The notes: generated from the letters alone by a model not told the origin. Shown: positions 9,803-18,154, counted from the stretch's first letter. The stretch: DNA of 46,353 nt from an uncultured Methanobrevibacter sp. (GCF_902788255.1 NZ_CADAJR010000018.1:1-46353), one strand, 5' to 3'. A program made the numbers and translations.

Positions 9803-10712
9803 CGCCCTTCAAGAGGAAATTTTAAGATTAAAAGAAGAAAAAAATGCAATAATCCTTGCTCACAATTATCAGCCAAAAGAAGTTCAGGAAATAGCCGATT
9901 TCCTTGGAGATTCATTGGAATTATGTATCAAAGCATCACAAATTGATGATAAAGACCTGGTAATCTTTTGTGGTGTTGACTTTATGGCAGAAACTGCATT
10001 TATCCTAAATCCGGATAAAAAAATTGTAATTCCAACCATGGAGGCCGAATGTCCTATGGCACATATGCTTCCTGAAGAGGAACTGTTAAAGGCAAAAGAG
10101 GAACATCCTGATGCAGGAGTCATATTATACGTAAACAGTATTGCTGAGGCAAAACAGCACGCAGACACATTATGTACTTCAGCTAATGCAGTTAAAGTTA
10201 CTGAAAGCCTGCCTCATGATAAAATTCTATTCGGACCAGACAAAAACCTGGGAACACATGTGGCTGAAAAAACAGATAAGGAAATAATCCCAGTTCCTAG
10301 TGATGGACACTGTTATGTTCACAGACTGTTCCATGTAGAAGATGTTGAGCTCAAAAGACAGGAATATCCTAATGCTGAGATAATATGCCATCCCGAATGT
10401 GATTTGAAAGTTCAAAAGGCATGTGACGTTGTAATGTCCACCGGAGGAATGCTAAAACATATCGCTGAAAGTGAAAAAGAAGAATTCGTTATCGGAACTG
10501 AAGTCGATATGATCACCAGAATCAATTCAGAGGTTCCTGGAAAAAAACTTTATCCATTACTTGAAGGGGCAATCTGTAAAACAATGAAACTACACACCCT
10601 TGAACTGATTAGAGATTCACTTGTAAATGAAGCTCCGGAAGTAACATTACCCAAAGATGTTGCTGAAAAATCAAGAAAAGCAGTCCAACACATGTTGGAC
10701 GTATCCAAATAG
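9795..10712 (+). CDS. nadA: quinolinate synthase A (4Fe-4S)
   Basis: NadA condenses iminoaspartate with dihydroxyacetone phosphate to give quinolinate. The protein from this start has 305 residues and begins MSSALQEEILRLKEEKNAII. Its three pseudo-repeat domains each bring one cysteine for the [4Fe-4S] cluster: VIFCGVDFMAE, CHPECDL and GAICKT. The ATG at 9795 is preferred to one 36 bases earlier because GGTGA lies six bases upstream, and the earlier start would lie deep in mscS. It ends at a hairpin terminator that contains the stop codon. Confidence 0.95.
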   Translation: MSSALQEEILRLKEEKNAIILAHNYQPKEVQEIADFLGDSLELCIKASQIDDKDLVIFCGVDFMAETAFILNPDKKIVIPTMEAECPMAHMLPEEELLKAKEEHPDAGVILYVNSIAEAKQHADTLCTSANAVKVTESLPHDKILFGPDKNLGTHVAEKTDKEIIPVPSDGHCYVHRLFHVEDVELKRQEYPNAEIICHPECDLKVQKACDVVMSTGGMLKHIAESEKEEFVIGTEVDMITRINSEVPGKKLYPLLEGAICKTMKLHTLELIRDSLVNEAPEVTLPKDVAEKSRKAVQHMLDVSK

Positions 10713-10738
10713 CTAGTCTAACTAGCTACTTTACTTAT
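10710..10738. terminator. hairpin terminator at the nadA 3' end
   Basis: TAGCTAGT, loop CTA and ACTAGCTA form a perfect 8-bp stem at 10710-10728. The stem begins with the nadA stop codon and is followed by a T-rich run. It also lies just past the stop of the converging gene at 10731, so it could serve both strands. A second perfect hairpin, GTCCAACA/TGTTGGAC, lies just before it inside nadA (10683-10700). Confidence 0.6.
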
Positions 10739-11726
10739 TTTTTACATTATCTAAAAAATTGTTCAACTCATCCTCGATCAGAGGATAGTCTTCATAGGTT
10801 GCATAATCCGCACTTGGCTCAAGCAAAATTATTTTAGAGTTTTCAATCAATTCTTCAATTGGCATTACATCAAATTTTGGAGAATAATACATATCATTTT
10901 TTGAACTGATAATTAAAGCTTTAGCCTTTATGTTTTTTAACTTATCTTCAACATCATACTCCAAAACTGCATCATTACGTAGTTTAAAATCATAAATATC
11001 TACAAACAGCCCATCATCAACAAAATCATCCATCAAAACATCGATTTCATCATTTGTCATATTGTGAAATACCTGTTTGGAAAAATAATTGGAATATAAC
11101 AATTTATTTATGGAAACCATCATACGGGATAGTGAATCACTGTATATGTCTGAATAAAAATCATCTGAAGATTCAATTATGCTTTCCATACATTTGGAAA
11201 CAACATACCTGTACCCATTTGTTTTAAATGCAGTGCTTGAACAAATAATGAAGTCCAGTTCATCTGGGTAATCGCAAGCCCATGTATATGCTTCATATCC
11301 ACCAACTCCTCGGCTGATTATTCCATGAACATTTTCTATATTGAACCTTTCCTTTAAAAATTGTCTTTTGAAATTTACCCTATCTTTTATGGTATATTTT
11401 GGAAAGTTATGTTTTAAATCGGTTGTTGATGGACAGCAGGAATTTGGAAAACCAAGTGAAGTGATTGAGATAAAATAGTATTTTTCAAAATCGAATGGTT
11501 TGCCTTTAGCAGTGAGTCTGAATATATCATCCAGTGAAGAATAAGAACCGTTAAATCTGTGGCAGTACAAAATGACATTTGTCATGTTCCCCTCATCATC
11601 AAACTTGGGAGTTCCCTTTGCCATGTACTCAACATCAACATTCTCAAGAACACTTCCTGATTCGAATTCAAAACTATCCATAGTGTACTTATCATACCCT
11701 ATAAAAATTTCCTCACTGTTTGTCAA
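10731..11726 (-). CDS. MetX-like alpha/beta hydrolase paralogue, catalytic triad lost
   Basis: A 331-residue alpha/beta hydrolase of the homoserine acetyltransferase (MetX)-like group. It aligns without gaps, over its whole length, to the protein at 12121-13116. In that paralogue the nucleophile elbow reads GNSMGG (Ser140). Here the same positions read SRGVGG, so residue 140 is Gly. The catalytic His308 is replaced by Tyr. The acid Asp278 is kept. It is therefore probably a pseudoenzyme with a binding or regulatory role. The start codon is TTG, with TGTGAT a few bases upstream. The reading frame is intact, so it is not simple decay. Substrate and function are unknown. Confidence 0.85.
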   Translation of the reverse strand: MTNSEEIFIGYDKYTMDSFEFESGSVLENVDVEYMAKGTPKFDDEGNMTNVILYCHRFNGSYSSLDDIFRLTAKGKPFDFEKYYFISITSLGFPNSCCPSTTDLKHNFPKYTIKDRVNFKRQFLKERFNIENVHGIISRGVGGYEAYTWACDYPDELDFIICSSTAFKTNGYRYVVSKCMESIIESSDDFYSDIYSDSLSRMMVSINKLLYSNYFSKQVFHNMTNDEIDVLMDDFVDDGLFVDIYDFKLRNDAVLEYDVEDKLKNIKAKALIISSKNDMYYSPKFDVMPIEELIENSKIILLEPSADYATYEDYPLIEDELNNFLDNVKNK

Positions 11727-11858
11727 GATATCACAACCAACTATTTGAAGTAGATAAATAATTATAAATTAAACAAACTATATAAAATTACCTAAAAAAA
11801 TACTATAAAACAATAATACATTTTAATAATAGTTTACAGTACAGTATTAAAAACTATA

Positions 11859-12131
11859 TTACATATCTTCAAGAAAACTGCTTAAAAAAACCATCATTTC
11901 AATTTCTTCACGGGAAATGAAATCCTCCAATCTGAATTTGGCAACTTCACTTTGAAACGGATACAGCTCATCATCAAAATCCATAGTTATTATAAGATTA
12001 TCCCCCGCAATTTCAGTATTTTCAGTCAGGTTTTCATTTAAAAATTCCAATTGATTGACAGCCAGGCCTGAAACTGTGTATTCTACAAAATTTCTTTCAC
12101 CCTGACCATAATCTGTTATATTAACATCCAT
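11859..12131 (-). CDS. 90-residue acidic protein coupled to the MetX-like hydrolase
   Basis: A small acidic protein that I do not recognise. Residues 1-60 look like alternating beta strands (VEYTVSGLAV, NLIITMDFDDELY). The C-terminus is helical (REEIEMMVFLSSFLEDM). There are no cysteines, signal peptide or membrane segment. Its ATG lies inside the end of the upstream hydrolase gene (11-base overlap), which points to translational coupling and a related role. A gap of 132 bases separates it from the catalytically dead paralogue downstream. Confidence 0.6.
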   Translation of the reverse strand: MDVNITDYGQGERNFVEYTVSGLAVNQLEFLNENLTENTEIAGDNLIITMDFDDELYPFQSEVAKFRLEDFISREEIEMMVFLSSFLEDM

Positions 12132-13116
12132 ACAAATTCTCCATGAAATCTTTTAATTGATCAGAAATTGTTTCAAGTTCATTAAAACACAAATGTCCCA
12201 ATTCAGAATCCATGACAATAAGTCTTGCACCGTCAATCATTTCAGACATAGGAATTCCGTCAAATTCCGGAGGAAAATGAGGATCCTGTTTGCATGATAT
12301 GATTAAAACATTTGAGGTTACCCTGTCCAGCTCATCTTCAACATTGAAATTCATGCATGCCTCGTTGCAGTATTTCAAATCATAGATGTCTGTTTCAAGC
12401 ATTTCATTTCCAAAGTTTTCAAATTCAATTGCCAGTTCATCATTGGACATGTCCCTTAGTGATTTGTGGGAAAGTCCGAAATTAAATTCAGCAAGATTGG
12501 CCAACCTTAATGTTCTGATTAGTGAATAGGTCATTTCGCCTTTTGCATAATCGGGATCAGAAGTTATTATCTCGTCAACAAATTTTGAAAGAATGAAGTC
12601 ATGGCCCGCAACCTTATAGCTGCTTACTCCGGTGATGATGAAATCAGCATAATCAGGATAATTAATGGCCAAAGTCAATGCAACAAAACCTCCCATGGAA
12701 TTGCCTATAATTCCTAAAACATGGGAAATATTGAATTTTTCCTTAAGAAACTGCATTTGAAATTTTGCAACATCCAAAATGGAATATTTGGGAAATTTGT
12801 TTTTTAAATCTGTAAGTGATGGGGAACATGAACCTGAAGAGCCCAATGGAGTTAAACAAACAAAAAAATATTTGTTTTCATCAAAAACATTGCCCTCATC
12901 AACCAATGGAGCCAATTTTTTCACACTGGAATAGTTGCCCAATGAACCTGGACAATAAATGATTGCATTTTTAATTGAACCTTCATCATCACGGATGGGA
13001 GTTCCAAAAGTCATATATTCAACTTTAACATCATTTAATAAATCGCCATTCTCAAACTCAAATGAATCCATCGTATAGTATTCATTTTTACTTTCAAAAA
13101 ATTCATCATCGTAAAT
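12121..13116 (-). CDS. MetX-like alpha/beta hydrolase, apparently with an ATT start
   Basis: An alpha/beta hydrolase of the homoserine acetyltransferase-like group with an intact triad: Ser140 in GNSMGG, Asp278 and His308 (numbering from the ATT start). The only in-frame ATG (13069-13071) has no Shine-Dalgarno. Fifteen codons upstream, the ATT at 13114-13116 sits seven bases after GGTGGAGG. From there the protein is 331 residues, exactly the length of its paralogue, and the added residues match it (EFF...YYT against EIF...KYT before MDSFEFE). No ATG, GTG or TTG exists in the open frame above. Real acyl acceptor unknown; no other methionine gene is nearby. Confidence 0.8.
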   Translation of the reverse strand: MYDDEFFESKNEYYTMDSFEFENGDLLNDVKVEYMTFGTPIRDDEGSIKNAIIYCPGSLGNYSSVKKLAPLVDEGNVFDENKYFFVCLTPLGSSGSCSPSLTDLKNKFPKYSILDVAKFQMQFLKEKFNISHVLGIIGNSMGGFVALTLAINYPDYADFIITGVSSYKVAGHDFILSKFVDEIITSDPDYAKGEMTYSLIRTLRLANLAEFNFGLSHKSLRDMSNDELAIEFENFGNEMLETDIYDLKYCNEACMNFNVEDELDRVTSNVLIISCKQDPHFPPEFDGIPMSEMIDGARLIVMDSELGHLCFNELETISDQLKDFMENLYGC

Positions 13117-13123
13117 GTAAATT

Positions 13124-13131
13124 CCTCCACC
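13124..13131 (-). promoter_or_regulatory. strong ribosome binding site deciding an ATT start
   Basis: The minus strand reads GGTGGAGG, the best Shine-Dalgarno of this neighbourhood. It is seven bases before an in-frame ATT (13116) and about 50 bases before the first in-frame ATG, so it supports initiation at ATT. An ATG pair 12-15 bases downstream is out of frame. Confidence 0.55.
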
Positions 13132-13161
13132 AATCTTATGTTAAACTGTTTTAAAAACAAA

Positions 13162-13171
13162 ATATTTAAAT
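13162..13171 (+). promoter_or_regulatory. TATA box of nucS
   Basis: ATATTTAAAT lies 22 bases before the nucS ATG at 13194, the spacing expected between an archaeal TATA box and a transcription start. With no Shine-Dalgarno present, nucS is probably leaderless. Confidence 0.5.
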
Positions 13172-13193
13172 CAATCTAAACAATGTTATTGTG

Positions 13194-13976
13194 ATGAAAT
13201 ATAAAATTTTAGAAAAACCAAATTGCGAAGATGCATACGATTTAATCCAAGATGCGCTTAGAAAAAGAGCTACAATACTGATTTTTGCATGCTGTAAGGT
13301 AAGTTATGAGGGAAGAGCGCTAAGTGAGCTGAATTGGGGAGAACGCATAATCATGATTAAGCCTGATGGGGCATTTCTAATCCATCAAGAAAAAAAGGTG
13401 GAGCCTGTAAACTGGCAGCCTCCAAAATCAAGAACCCGTGCATATATCAAAAATGACAATTTATTCCTTGAAAGCCACAGGAGAACACCAAAAGAGCTGT
13501 TAACTGCTGAGATTAGACAGATTCAATTCATTACCTATGCAAACATTGAAGACTTTGAAGAGCTTGAACAGGCAGGATATGAAAAGGATATGAGCGACAT
13601 GATAATGGAAAAGCCTCATCTGATAGAGGAAGGCTTTACTCCAACCACAAGGGAATATAGTGTAGAGCATGGATTTATAGACATTTTGGGAAAAGACAGC
13701 GACAATAACCTAATGATTTTAGAACTCAAAGCCCGTAAAGCAGGAGTGACTGCAGTAAAACAGCTTAGAAGATACATTCAGGATATGGAAAATACGGACA
13801 ACGATTATCTAAGAGAAGTTGAAGCTGAAAAGAAAAAAATAAGGGGAATTCTGGTTGCACCCGATATCATGAACGACGCATTGGAAATGATTGAAGAGGA
13901 AGGCATAGAATTTGTAGCTGTCGAACCTCCTCGTGAGTTAAAAAGAGATAAAAAAGTAACATTAGATTTCTTCTAA
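13194..13976 (+). CDS. nucS: endonuclease NucS/EndoMS
   Basis: NucS (EndoMS) cuts both strands at mismatched base pairs and replaces MutS/MutL mismatch repair in many archaea. From the ATG at 13194 the protein has 260 residues. Residues 1-120 form the DNA-binding and dimerisation domain (KRATILIFACCKVSYEGRA, then the WGERIIMIKPDGAFLIH strand pair). The C-terminal RecB-like nuclease shows the catalytic set: Glu and Asp in VEHGFIDILGKD, then ELKARK (E-x-K). A short C-terminal tail VTLDFF could bind PCNA but is only PIP-like. An in-frame GTG directly precedes the ATG. Its last four bases overlap the converging gene. Confidence 0.95.
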   Translation: MKYKILEKPNCEDAYDLIQDALRKRATILIFACCKVSYEGRALSELNWGERIIMIKPDGAFLIHQEKKVEPVNWQPPKSRTRAYIKNDNLFLESHRRTPKELLTAEIRQIQFITYANIEDFEELEQAGYEKDMSDMIMEKPHLIEEGFTPTTREYSVEHGFIDILGKDSDNNLMILELKARKAGVTAVKQLRRYIQDMENTDNDYLREVEAEKKKIRGILVAPDIMNDALEMIEEEGIEFVAVEPPRELKRDKKVTLDFF

Positions 13977-14452
13977 TCTAATGCATCTTCTATTTTTTTC
14001 AGTTCATCCTGATAGAATTTTTTGGTAAATTCATTGGCAGGTGTGGAAGTTGTCACATGACAGTCCTTTTCCAATTTATAAATGAGATATTCCTCATTTT
14101 CAAGAGGGATGCTGTCCTCTTCATCCAAAACGTCAAGATCTTCCAATTCGGAGAGGATATTCTGATATTCCTCCTCTTCAAGAGCAACCACATCTTTTAA
14201 TTTAATGTCTTGGATATTAGGATTCAATTGCAATGCGATTGCAACAAATCCGTTAACAGTCAAATCCCCAATGGAAAATTGGGATGCTCTGATTTCATCC
14301 ATGGAAAATTTAACATGCATTATAGTATTTTTAGTAACTGGAATTTCACGGGACATGCCTATCTGATTGATTTCATAATTGTTCTTCCACTCACCAATTT
14401 TATAAACTGCATAATTTATATCATTAACATTAATCATTTTTTCATCGACCAT
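13973..14452 (-). CDS. acidic protein of unknown function
   Basis: A 159-residue acidic protein with no family I recognise. Residues 1-110 look like a mixed alpha/beta domain. Residues 88-120 are Glu/Asp-rich (EEEEYQNILSELEDLDVLDEED), then a short C-terminal part ends in a helix (EFTKKFYQDELKKIEDALD). It has no signal peptide and no metal motif beyond one lone cysteine. GTGAT lies four bases before the ATG. The stop codon overlaps the nucS stop on the other strand (CTAA shared). Confidence 0.6.
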   Translation of the reverse strand: MVDEKMINVNDINYAVYKIGEWKNNYEINQIGMSREIPVTKNTIMHVKFSMDEIRASQFSIGDLTVNGFVAIALQLNPNIQDIKLKDVVALEEEEYQNILSELEDLDVLDEEDSIPLENEEYLIYKLEKDCHVTTSTPANEFTKKFYQDELKKIEDALD

Positions 14453-14522
14453 TATATCACATTAATTAAATATATTTTTATATTATAAGTAATATATGTA
14501 ATTTTTAATGGAGGTTTAAACA

Positions 14523-15236
14523 GTGAAAAAATGTCCTGAATGTGGAAATCCTAGTTATGATGGTGCTCCTATTTGTGGAAATTGCGGGTATAAATTCCCA
14601 AAACCAAAAGTTGAAGCCCCAAAAAAGGAAGATATTTTCAAAGAAAAACCAAGACTTGAAAAACAACCTTCAAATGACGAGGATACACTTACAATTATCA
14701 AAAATAACAAACTTGTTATTGGAGCAATATTAATTATAACTTTAATCGTTATTGGCGGAATATTATTAATGGGATCAAATAATCCTAATAATCCTAATTC
14801 TAATTCCGTACTTCAATCCGGCGATATGAAAGAATACAAAGATGCATCCTTTAGTTTCAAATATCCAAGTTCCTGGAAAGAAGTAAACGGCAGTGATGCA
14901 GAACATCCTGGAGCAGTATTTTTCCAAAATGAAGAAAATGTTACCATAGAATACTATAACATTTCCAATGATGCTAGCTCCATCAAGGAAATTACTCAAG
15001 ACAGAATTAGTGTTGCTCAAACCCAAAACGATTATGTTGAACTTGTAGAGACAATAACTTTAGATGGTAGAAATTCATCAAATATGATATTAGAAAACGC
15101 TGATGGAGATTACACCAGATACGTTTCAATGTTTAGTGAAGGAGAACTCTATGTCTTTAAGATAACAGGAAGTTCTGAAAATTCACTTACTTCTGAAGCT
15201 ATTGAAAATACAATACATTCAGCAGATATTGCTTAA
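14523..15236 (+). CDS. zinc-ribbon, single-pass membrane protein with PsbP-like outer domain
   Basis: A 237-residue protein. Residues 4-24 form a zinc ribbon (CPECG ... CGNCG). A basic, proline-rich linker follows, then one membrane helix at about 63-85 (VIGAILIITLIVIGGILLMG). The outer domain from about 100 begins FSFKYPSSWKEV, typical of PsbP/MOG1-like domains. It is likely anchored with the zinc ribbon in the cytoplasm and the rest outside. The start codon is GTG at 14523, seven bases after a strong GGAGGT. It ends in a 22-base palindromic terminator. Function unknown; such proteins are common in Methanobrevibacter. Confidence 0.8.
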   Translation: MKKCPECGNPSYDGAPICGNCGYKFPKPKVEAPKKEDIFKEKPRLEKQPSNDEDTLTIIKNNKLVIGAILIITLIVIGGILLMGSNNPNNPNSNSVLQSGDMKEYKDASFSFKYPSSWKEVNGSDAEHPGAVFFQNEENVTIEYYNISNDASSIKEITQDRISVAQTQNDYVELVETITLDGRNSSNMILENADGDYTRYVSMFSEGELYVFKITGSSENSLTSEAIENTIHSADIA

Positions 15237-15274
15237 GTATGATTTAAATCATACTTCTTTTTTTATTTTTTAGT
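15235..15274 (+). terminator. palindromic terminator with T-run
   Basis: A perfect 22-base palindrome (AAGTATGATTT/AAATCATACTT, 15235-15256) begins inside the TAA stop of the zinc-ribbon gene and is followed by a long T-rich stretch at 15258-15271. The amidase gene begins seven bases later, so this could also attenuate read-through. Confidence 0.8.
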
Positions 15275-15280
15275 GTTAAT

Positions 15281-16108
15281 ATGACAAAAATAAGACTTGC
15301 ACTTTGTCAAATGAATGTTATTGACAATAAAAAGGCCAATATTGAAAAGGCAGAATCAATGATATGTCAAAGTGTTGACAGGAATGCCGATTTTATAGTT
15401 TTACCAGAAATGTTCAATTGTCCATATTCCAATGACAAGTTTATCGAATATGGAGAAAAGGAATCCGAAAGCATTACTCTGAAATACATATCAAAATTGG
15501 CAAAACAGCATAATGTTTATATTCTTGCAGGATCAATTCCTGAAAGGGAAAATGACAAATTATACAACACCAGTTACCTTTTTGACAAGACAGGTTCAGT
15601 TATAGCCAAGCATAGAAAAATGCATCTTTTTGATATCGACGTTACCGGAAAAATCACATTTAAGGAATCTGACGTTTTAACAGCTGGCGATGACTTTACA
15701 GTAGCCGATACGGAATTTGGAAGAATCGGTATGGGAATATGCTATGATGTTCGTTTTGTTGAACTTGCAAGAATAATGGTTGAAAACGGTGCGGAAATAT
15801 TATTTTATCCCGGCGCATTCAATCAAACTACCGGACCTGCCCATTGGGAGCTGTTGTTTCGCTCAAGAGCTCTGGACAATCAGGTTTTCTGTGTTGGTGT
15901 TGCACCTGCACTGAATATGGATGCATCCTACCACAGCTATGGCCATTCTATCGTGACCAATCCATGGGGAGAGGTTGTTTGCCAAGCAGATGAAAAAGAA
16001 GATTTGATAATCTGCGAAATTGATTTGGATGAAATAAAAAAAGTAAGACAAGAACTTCCTGTTTTAAAGAACAAACGGGAAGATCTCTATGAAGTGAAAT
16101 TCAAATAG
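15281..16108 (+). CDS. carbon-nitrogen hydrolase (omega-amidase-like)
   Basis: A 275-residue nitrilase-superfamily enzyme, probably an amidase acting on small carboxamides. The catalytic triad is visible: Glu43 (LPEMFNCPYS), Lys113 (HRKMHLFDID) and Cys154 (GICYDVRF). The YSNDKF and HLFDIDVTGKI segments resemble the Nit2/omega-amidase branch, which handles alpha-ketoglutaramate, but substrate cannot be fixed from sequence. No good Shine-Dalgarno is seen. The gene starts directly after the terminator of the preceding gene and abuts the end of the HEAT-repeat gene with no gap. Confidence 0.9.
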   Translation: MTKIRLALCQMNVIDNKKANIEKAESMICQSVDRNADFIVLPEMFNCPYSNDKFIEYGEKESESITLKYISKLAKQHNVYILAGSIPERENDKLYNTSYLFDKTGSVIAKHRKMHLFDIDVTGKITFKESDVLTAGDDFTVADTEFGRIGMGICYDVRFVELARIMVENGAEILFYPGAFNQTTGPAHWELLFRSRALDNQVFCVGVAPALNMDASYHSYGHSIVTNPWGEVVCQADEKEDLIICEIDLDEIKKVRQELPVLKNKREDLYEVKFK

Positions 16109-16957
16109 TTATTCCAATTTTGCCAATCTCTTTTCAAAATAGGAGAGTTTTTTGTCATTGTCGGCAAAGACTTCAATTGCAGTCTTAATCACTCTGACTT
16201 CATTGTCATAATCATTGGCTTTCCTATATAGGACACATAATCTTTTGTATGGGGCATCCTTAGGTTGTTTTGCTTCAACATAACGTTCATATTCTTTAAT
16301 AGCCTTTTGAACATTAGTCTTTTCCATTTCCTTTATTGTACTCATTGGAATGACTTTAACTATTGTTTCACCGGATTTCTTTGCCTTTTGTCTTTTTTGT
16401 GCCTTTTTGATAGCCTTATTACATGACTTTTTAAAGTCCTTATCATCTTCACCTTTTCTTGCATCCTTGATTAACTTGATGGACTCATCTGTAGCCAAAT
16501 CTCCTAATGCCTGAATGGCTGCAAGTTTTACACCCCAATCCTCATCTTCAAGACATTTGGCAATTGATTCAAGTTCTTCATTGGCCTGGAGTTCACCAAG
16601 TGCACGTACCGCAACTTTTCTAACTCCAAAGTCCTCATCATCAGTGGCGTCCACAAAGTATGGAATGACTTTTTTGTCTTCGGTCTCCTTAAGAGCAAAT
16701 GCGAGAAAACGTTTATCCTTTCCTTCAGCGTTTTCAAACTCTTCGATTAACTTGTCAACTGCAACATCACCCATACTGCCTAAAATTTCTGCAGCCTTGA
16801 ATCTGACTTGAGCATTTTCATCAGTGGTTGCTTTAATTAACGGTTCAATAGCTTCCTCATCAGTAATGCCTACCAATGATTCGATTGCTTCCTTTCTAAC
16901 TTTAACATCATCACTTGATAAATTGTTAATAGCATCATTAAAATTTAAATTAGACAT
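16109..16957 (-). CDS. HEAT-repeat protein
   Basis: A 282-residue protein with about five HEAT repeats (PBS-lyase type) in residues 1-165. Each has the pattern of a proline- or isoleucine-led helix followed by D-x-x-VR/VK-x-x-A (for example ENAQVRFKAAEILGSMG and DEDWGVKLAAIQALGDL). A lysine-rich linker at about 175-197 and a C-terminal TPR-like helical region follow. It is likely a protein-protein scaffold of unknown partner. A TATA box TTTATATA lies 22 bases before the ATG and there is no Shine-Dalgarno, so it is probably leaderless. Confidence 0.85.
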   Translation of the reverse strand: MSNLNFNDAINNLSSDDVKVRKEAIESLVGITDEEAIEPLIKATTDENAQVRFKAAEILGSMGDVAVDKLIEEFENAEGKDKRFLAFALKETEDKKVIPYFVDATDDEDFGVRKVAVRALGELQANEELESIAKCLEDEDWGVKLAAIQALGDLATDESIKLIKDARKGEDDKDFKKSCNKAIKKAQKRQKAKKSGETIVKVIPMSTIKEMEKTNVQKAIKEYERYVEAKQPKDAPYKRLCVLYRKANDYDNEVRVIKTAIEVFADNDKKLSYFEKRLAKLE

Positions 16958-16979
16958 GATTATAATTAGATTTTAAGAA

Positions 16980-16987
16980 TATATAAA
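16980..16987 (-). promoter_or_regulatory. TATA box of the HEAT-repeat gene
   Basis: The minus strand reads TTTATATA, the archaeal consensus, ending 22 bases before the ATG at 16957. Transcription would start at about the start codon. Confidence 0.6.
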
Positions 16988-17083
16988 CATTTGAATTGCA
17001 TTTTAAAGTCAATGCAATTATTGAAAAAAAAATTGTAAAATCACTAAAAAAAGAAAAATAAAATTGAAAATAAAATTTTCAAT

Positions 17084-17854
17084 TTAAATACAGGTATATC
17101 CACCGTCTACAGCAATTGCTTGACCAGTTACGTAACTGGATTTAGGGGATGCTAAGTATACAACAGTGGAATCTAATTCTCCGTCAACACCAGATCTTCC
17201 AACAGGTACAACGGTTTTTGTGTATGCTTTGTATTCATCGTTGTCAATGGTTGAACGAGTTAATTCAGTTGGGAAGGTACCTGGACAGATTGCATTTACG
17301 GTAATGTTGTATTTTGCCCATTCAGCTGCTAATTGTCTTGTGAGGTTTACTACTCCACCTTTTGCTGCTGCGTATGGGGATGTTGGTGTTGCCATGGTTC
17401 CAACTAAACCGAACATGGATGCAGTGTTGATGATTCTTCCGTATTTTTGTGGAATCATTGCTTCACGTGCTACAGCTCTGGACATTTTGAATGTACCGGT
17501 TAAGTCTACATCAACGGTTTTGTTCCATTCGTCATCAGTTAATAATTCTGCTTCTTTTGTAGCTCCGTATCCTGCGTTGTTGTGGAGAATGTCTATTCTT
17601 CCAAAGTGGTCCATAACTTCTTTAACACATGCTTCTACACTTTCAGTGTCGGTTACATCACATACTACACCGATGCAGTCTACACCAAGTTCTTTGATTT
17701 CTTCTGCTACTTGGTCTAATCTTTCTTTCCTTCTTCCGGTGACGACGATGTTTGCGCCGTATCTTGCGTATGCTTTTGCCATGTCTACTCCGATACCGGA
17801 GGATGCTCCACTGACAAGTGCTACTTGTCCTGATAAATTAAATAAATCATTCAT
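17084..17854 (-). CDS. short-chain dehydrogenase/reductase (SDR)
   Basis: A 256-residue classical SDR using NAD(P)H. The cofactor motif GASSGIG is at 16-22, with NNAG at about 92-95. The catalytic Ser146, Tyr161 and Lys165 are in place, and the C-terminus has the usual GQAIAVDGGY. VTGRRKERL after the second strand suggests NADPH preference. It resembles gluconate 5-dehydrogenase and 3-oxoacyl-ACP reductase homologues, but methanogens make no fatty acids by that route, so the substrate is unknown. AAGGTGGT six to seven bases before the ATG is a strong Shine-Dalgarno. Its codons are uniform, suggesting good expression. Confidence 0.88.
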   Translation of the reverse strand: MNDLFNLSGQVALVSGASSGIGVDMAKAYARYGANIVVTGRRKERLDQVAEEIKELGVDCIGVVCDVTDTESVEACVKEVMDHFGRIDILHNNAGYGATKEAELLTDDEWNKTVDVDLTGTFKMSRAVAREAMIPQKYGRIINTASMFGLVGTMATPTSPYAAAKGGVVNLTRQLAAEWAKYNITVNAICPGTFPTELTRSTIDNDEYKAYTKTVVPVGRSGVDGELDSTVVYLASPKSSYVTGQAIAVDGGYTCI

Positions 17855-18154
17855 TTTATTACCACCTTAGGCATATAGCCTATGTATAATATATATTATA
17901 AACCAAGTATATAATAATTTTTATTTACCTAAATTATAAAAAAATTAAATGAAATGCAGAATTTGGTAATAAATAATAGACAATCATAATAAATTGATTA
18001 ATATAAAATTTAAACATTATCCCAACTTAATAAAAAAAAATATCAAAATTAATACAAATCGAATTAATACATCAAACACACCATTAAATATAAAGAAAAT
18101 TAAACAGTTAATCATAACTTCAAAAATAAATTACATTATGTTGAGGAAAAAAAT
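17855..18154. other. AT-rich intergenic region between divergent genes
   Basis: Three hundred bases separate the SDR gene and lhr. On the SDR side, a 16-base palindrome TATAATATATATTATA at 17885-17900 probably includes the TATA box, and GGCATATAGCC lies between it and the Shine-Dalgarno. The remainder is nearly pure A/T, with no convincing ORF or RNA gene. Confidence 0.5.

Noticed and set aside
10683-10700. Perfect hairpin inside the end of nadA
   Set aside because: It is in coding sequence with no T-run; the better terminator is the hairpin at 10710-10728.
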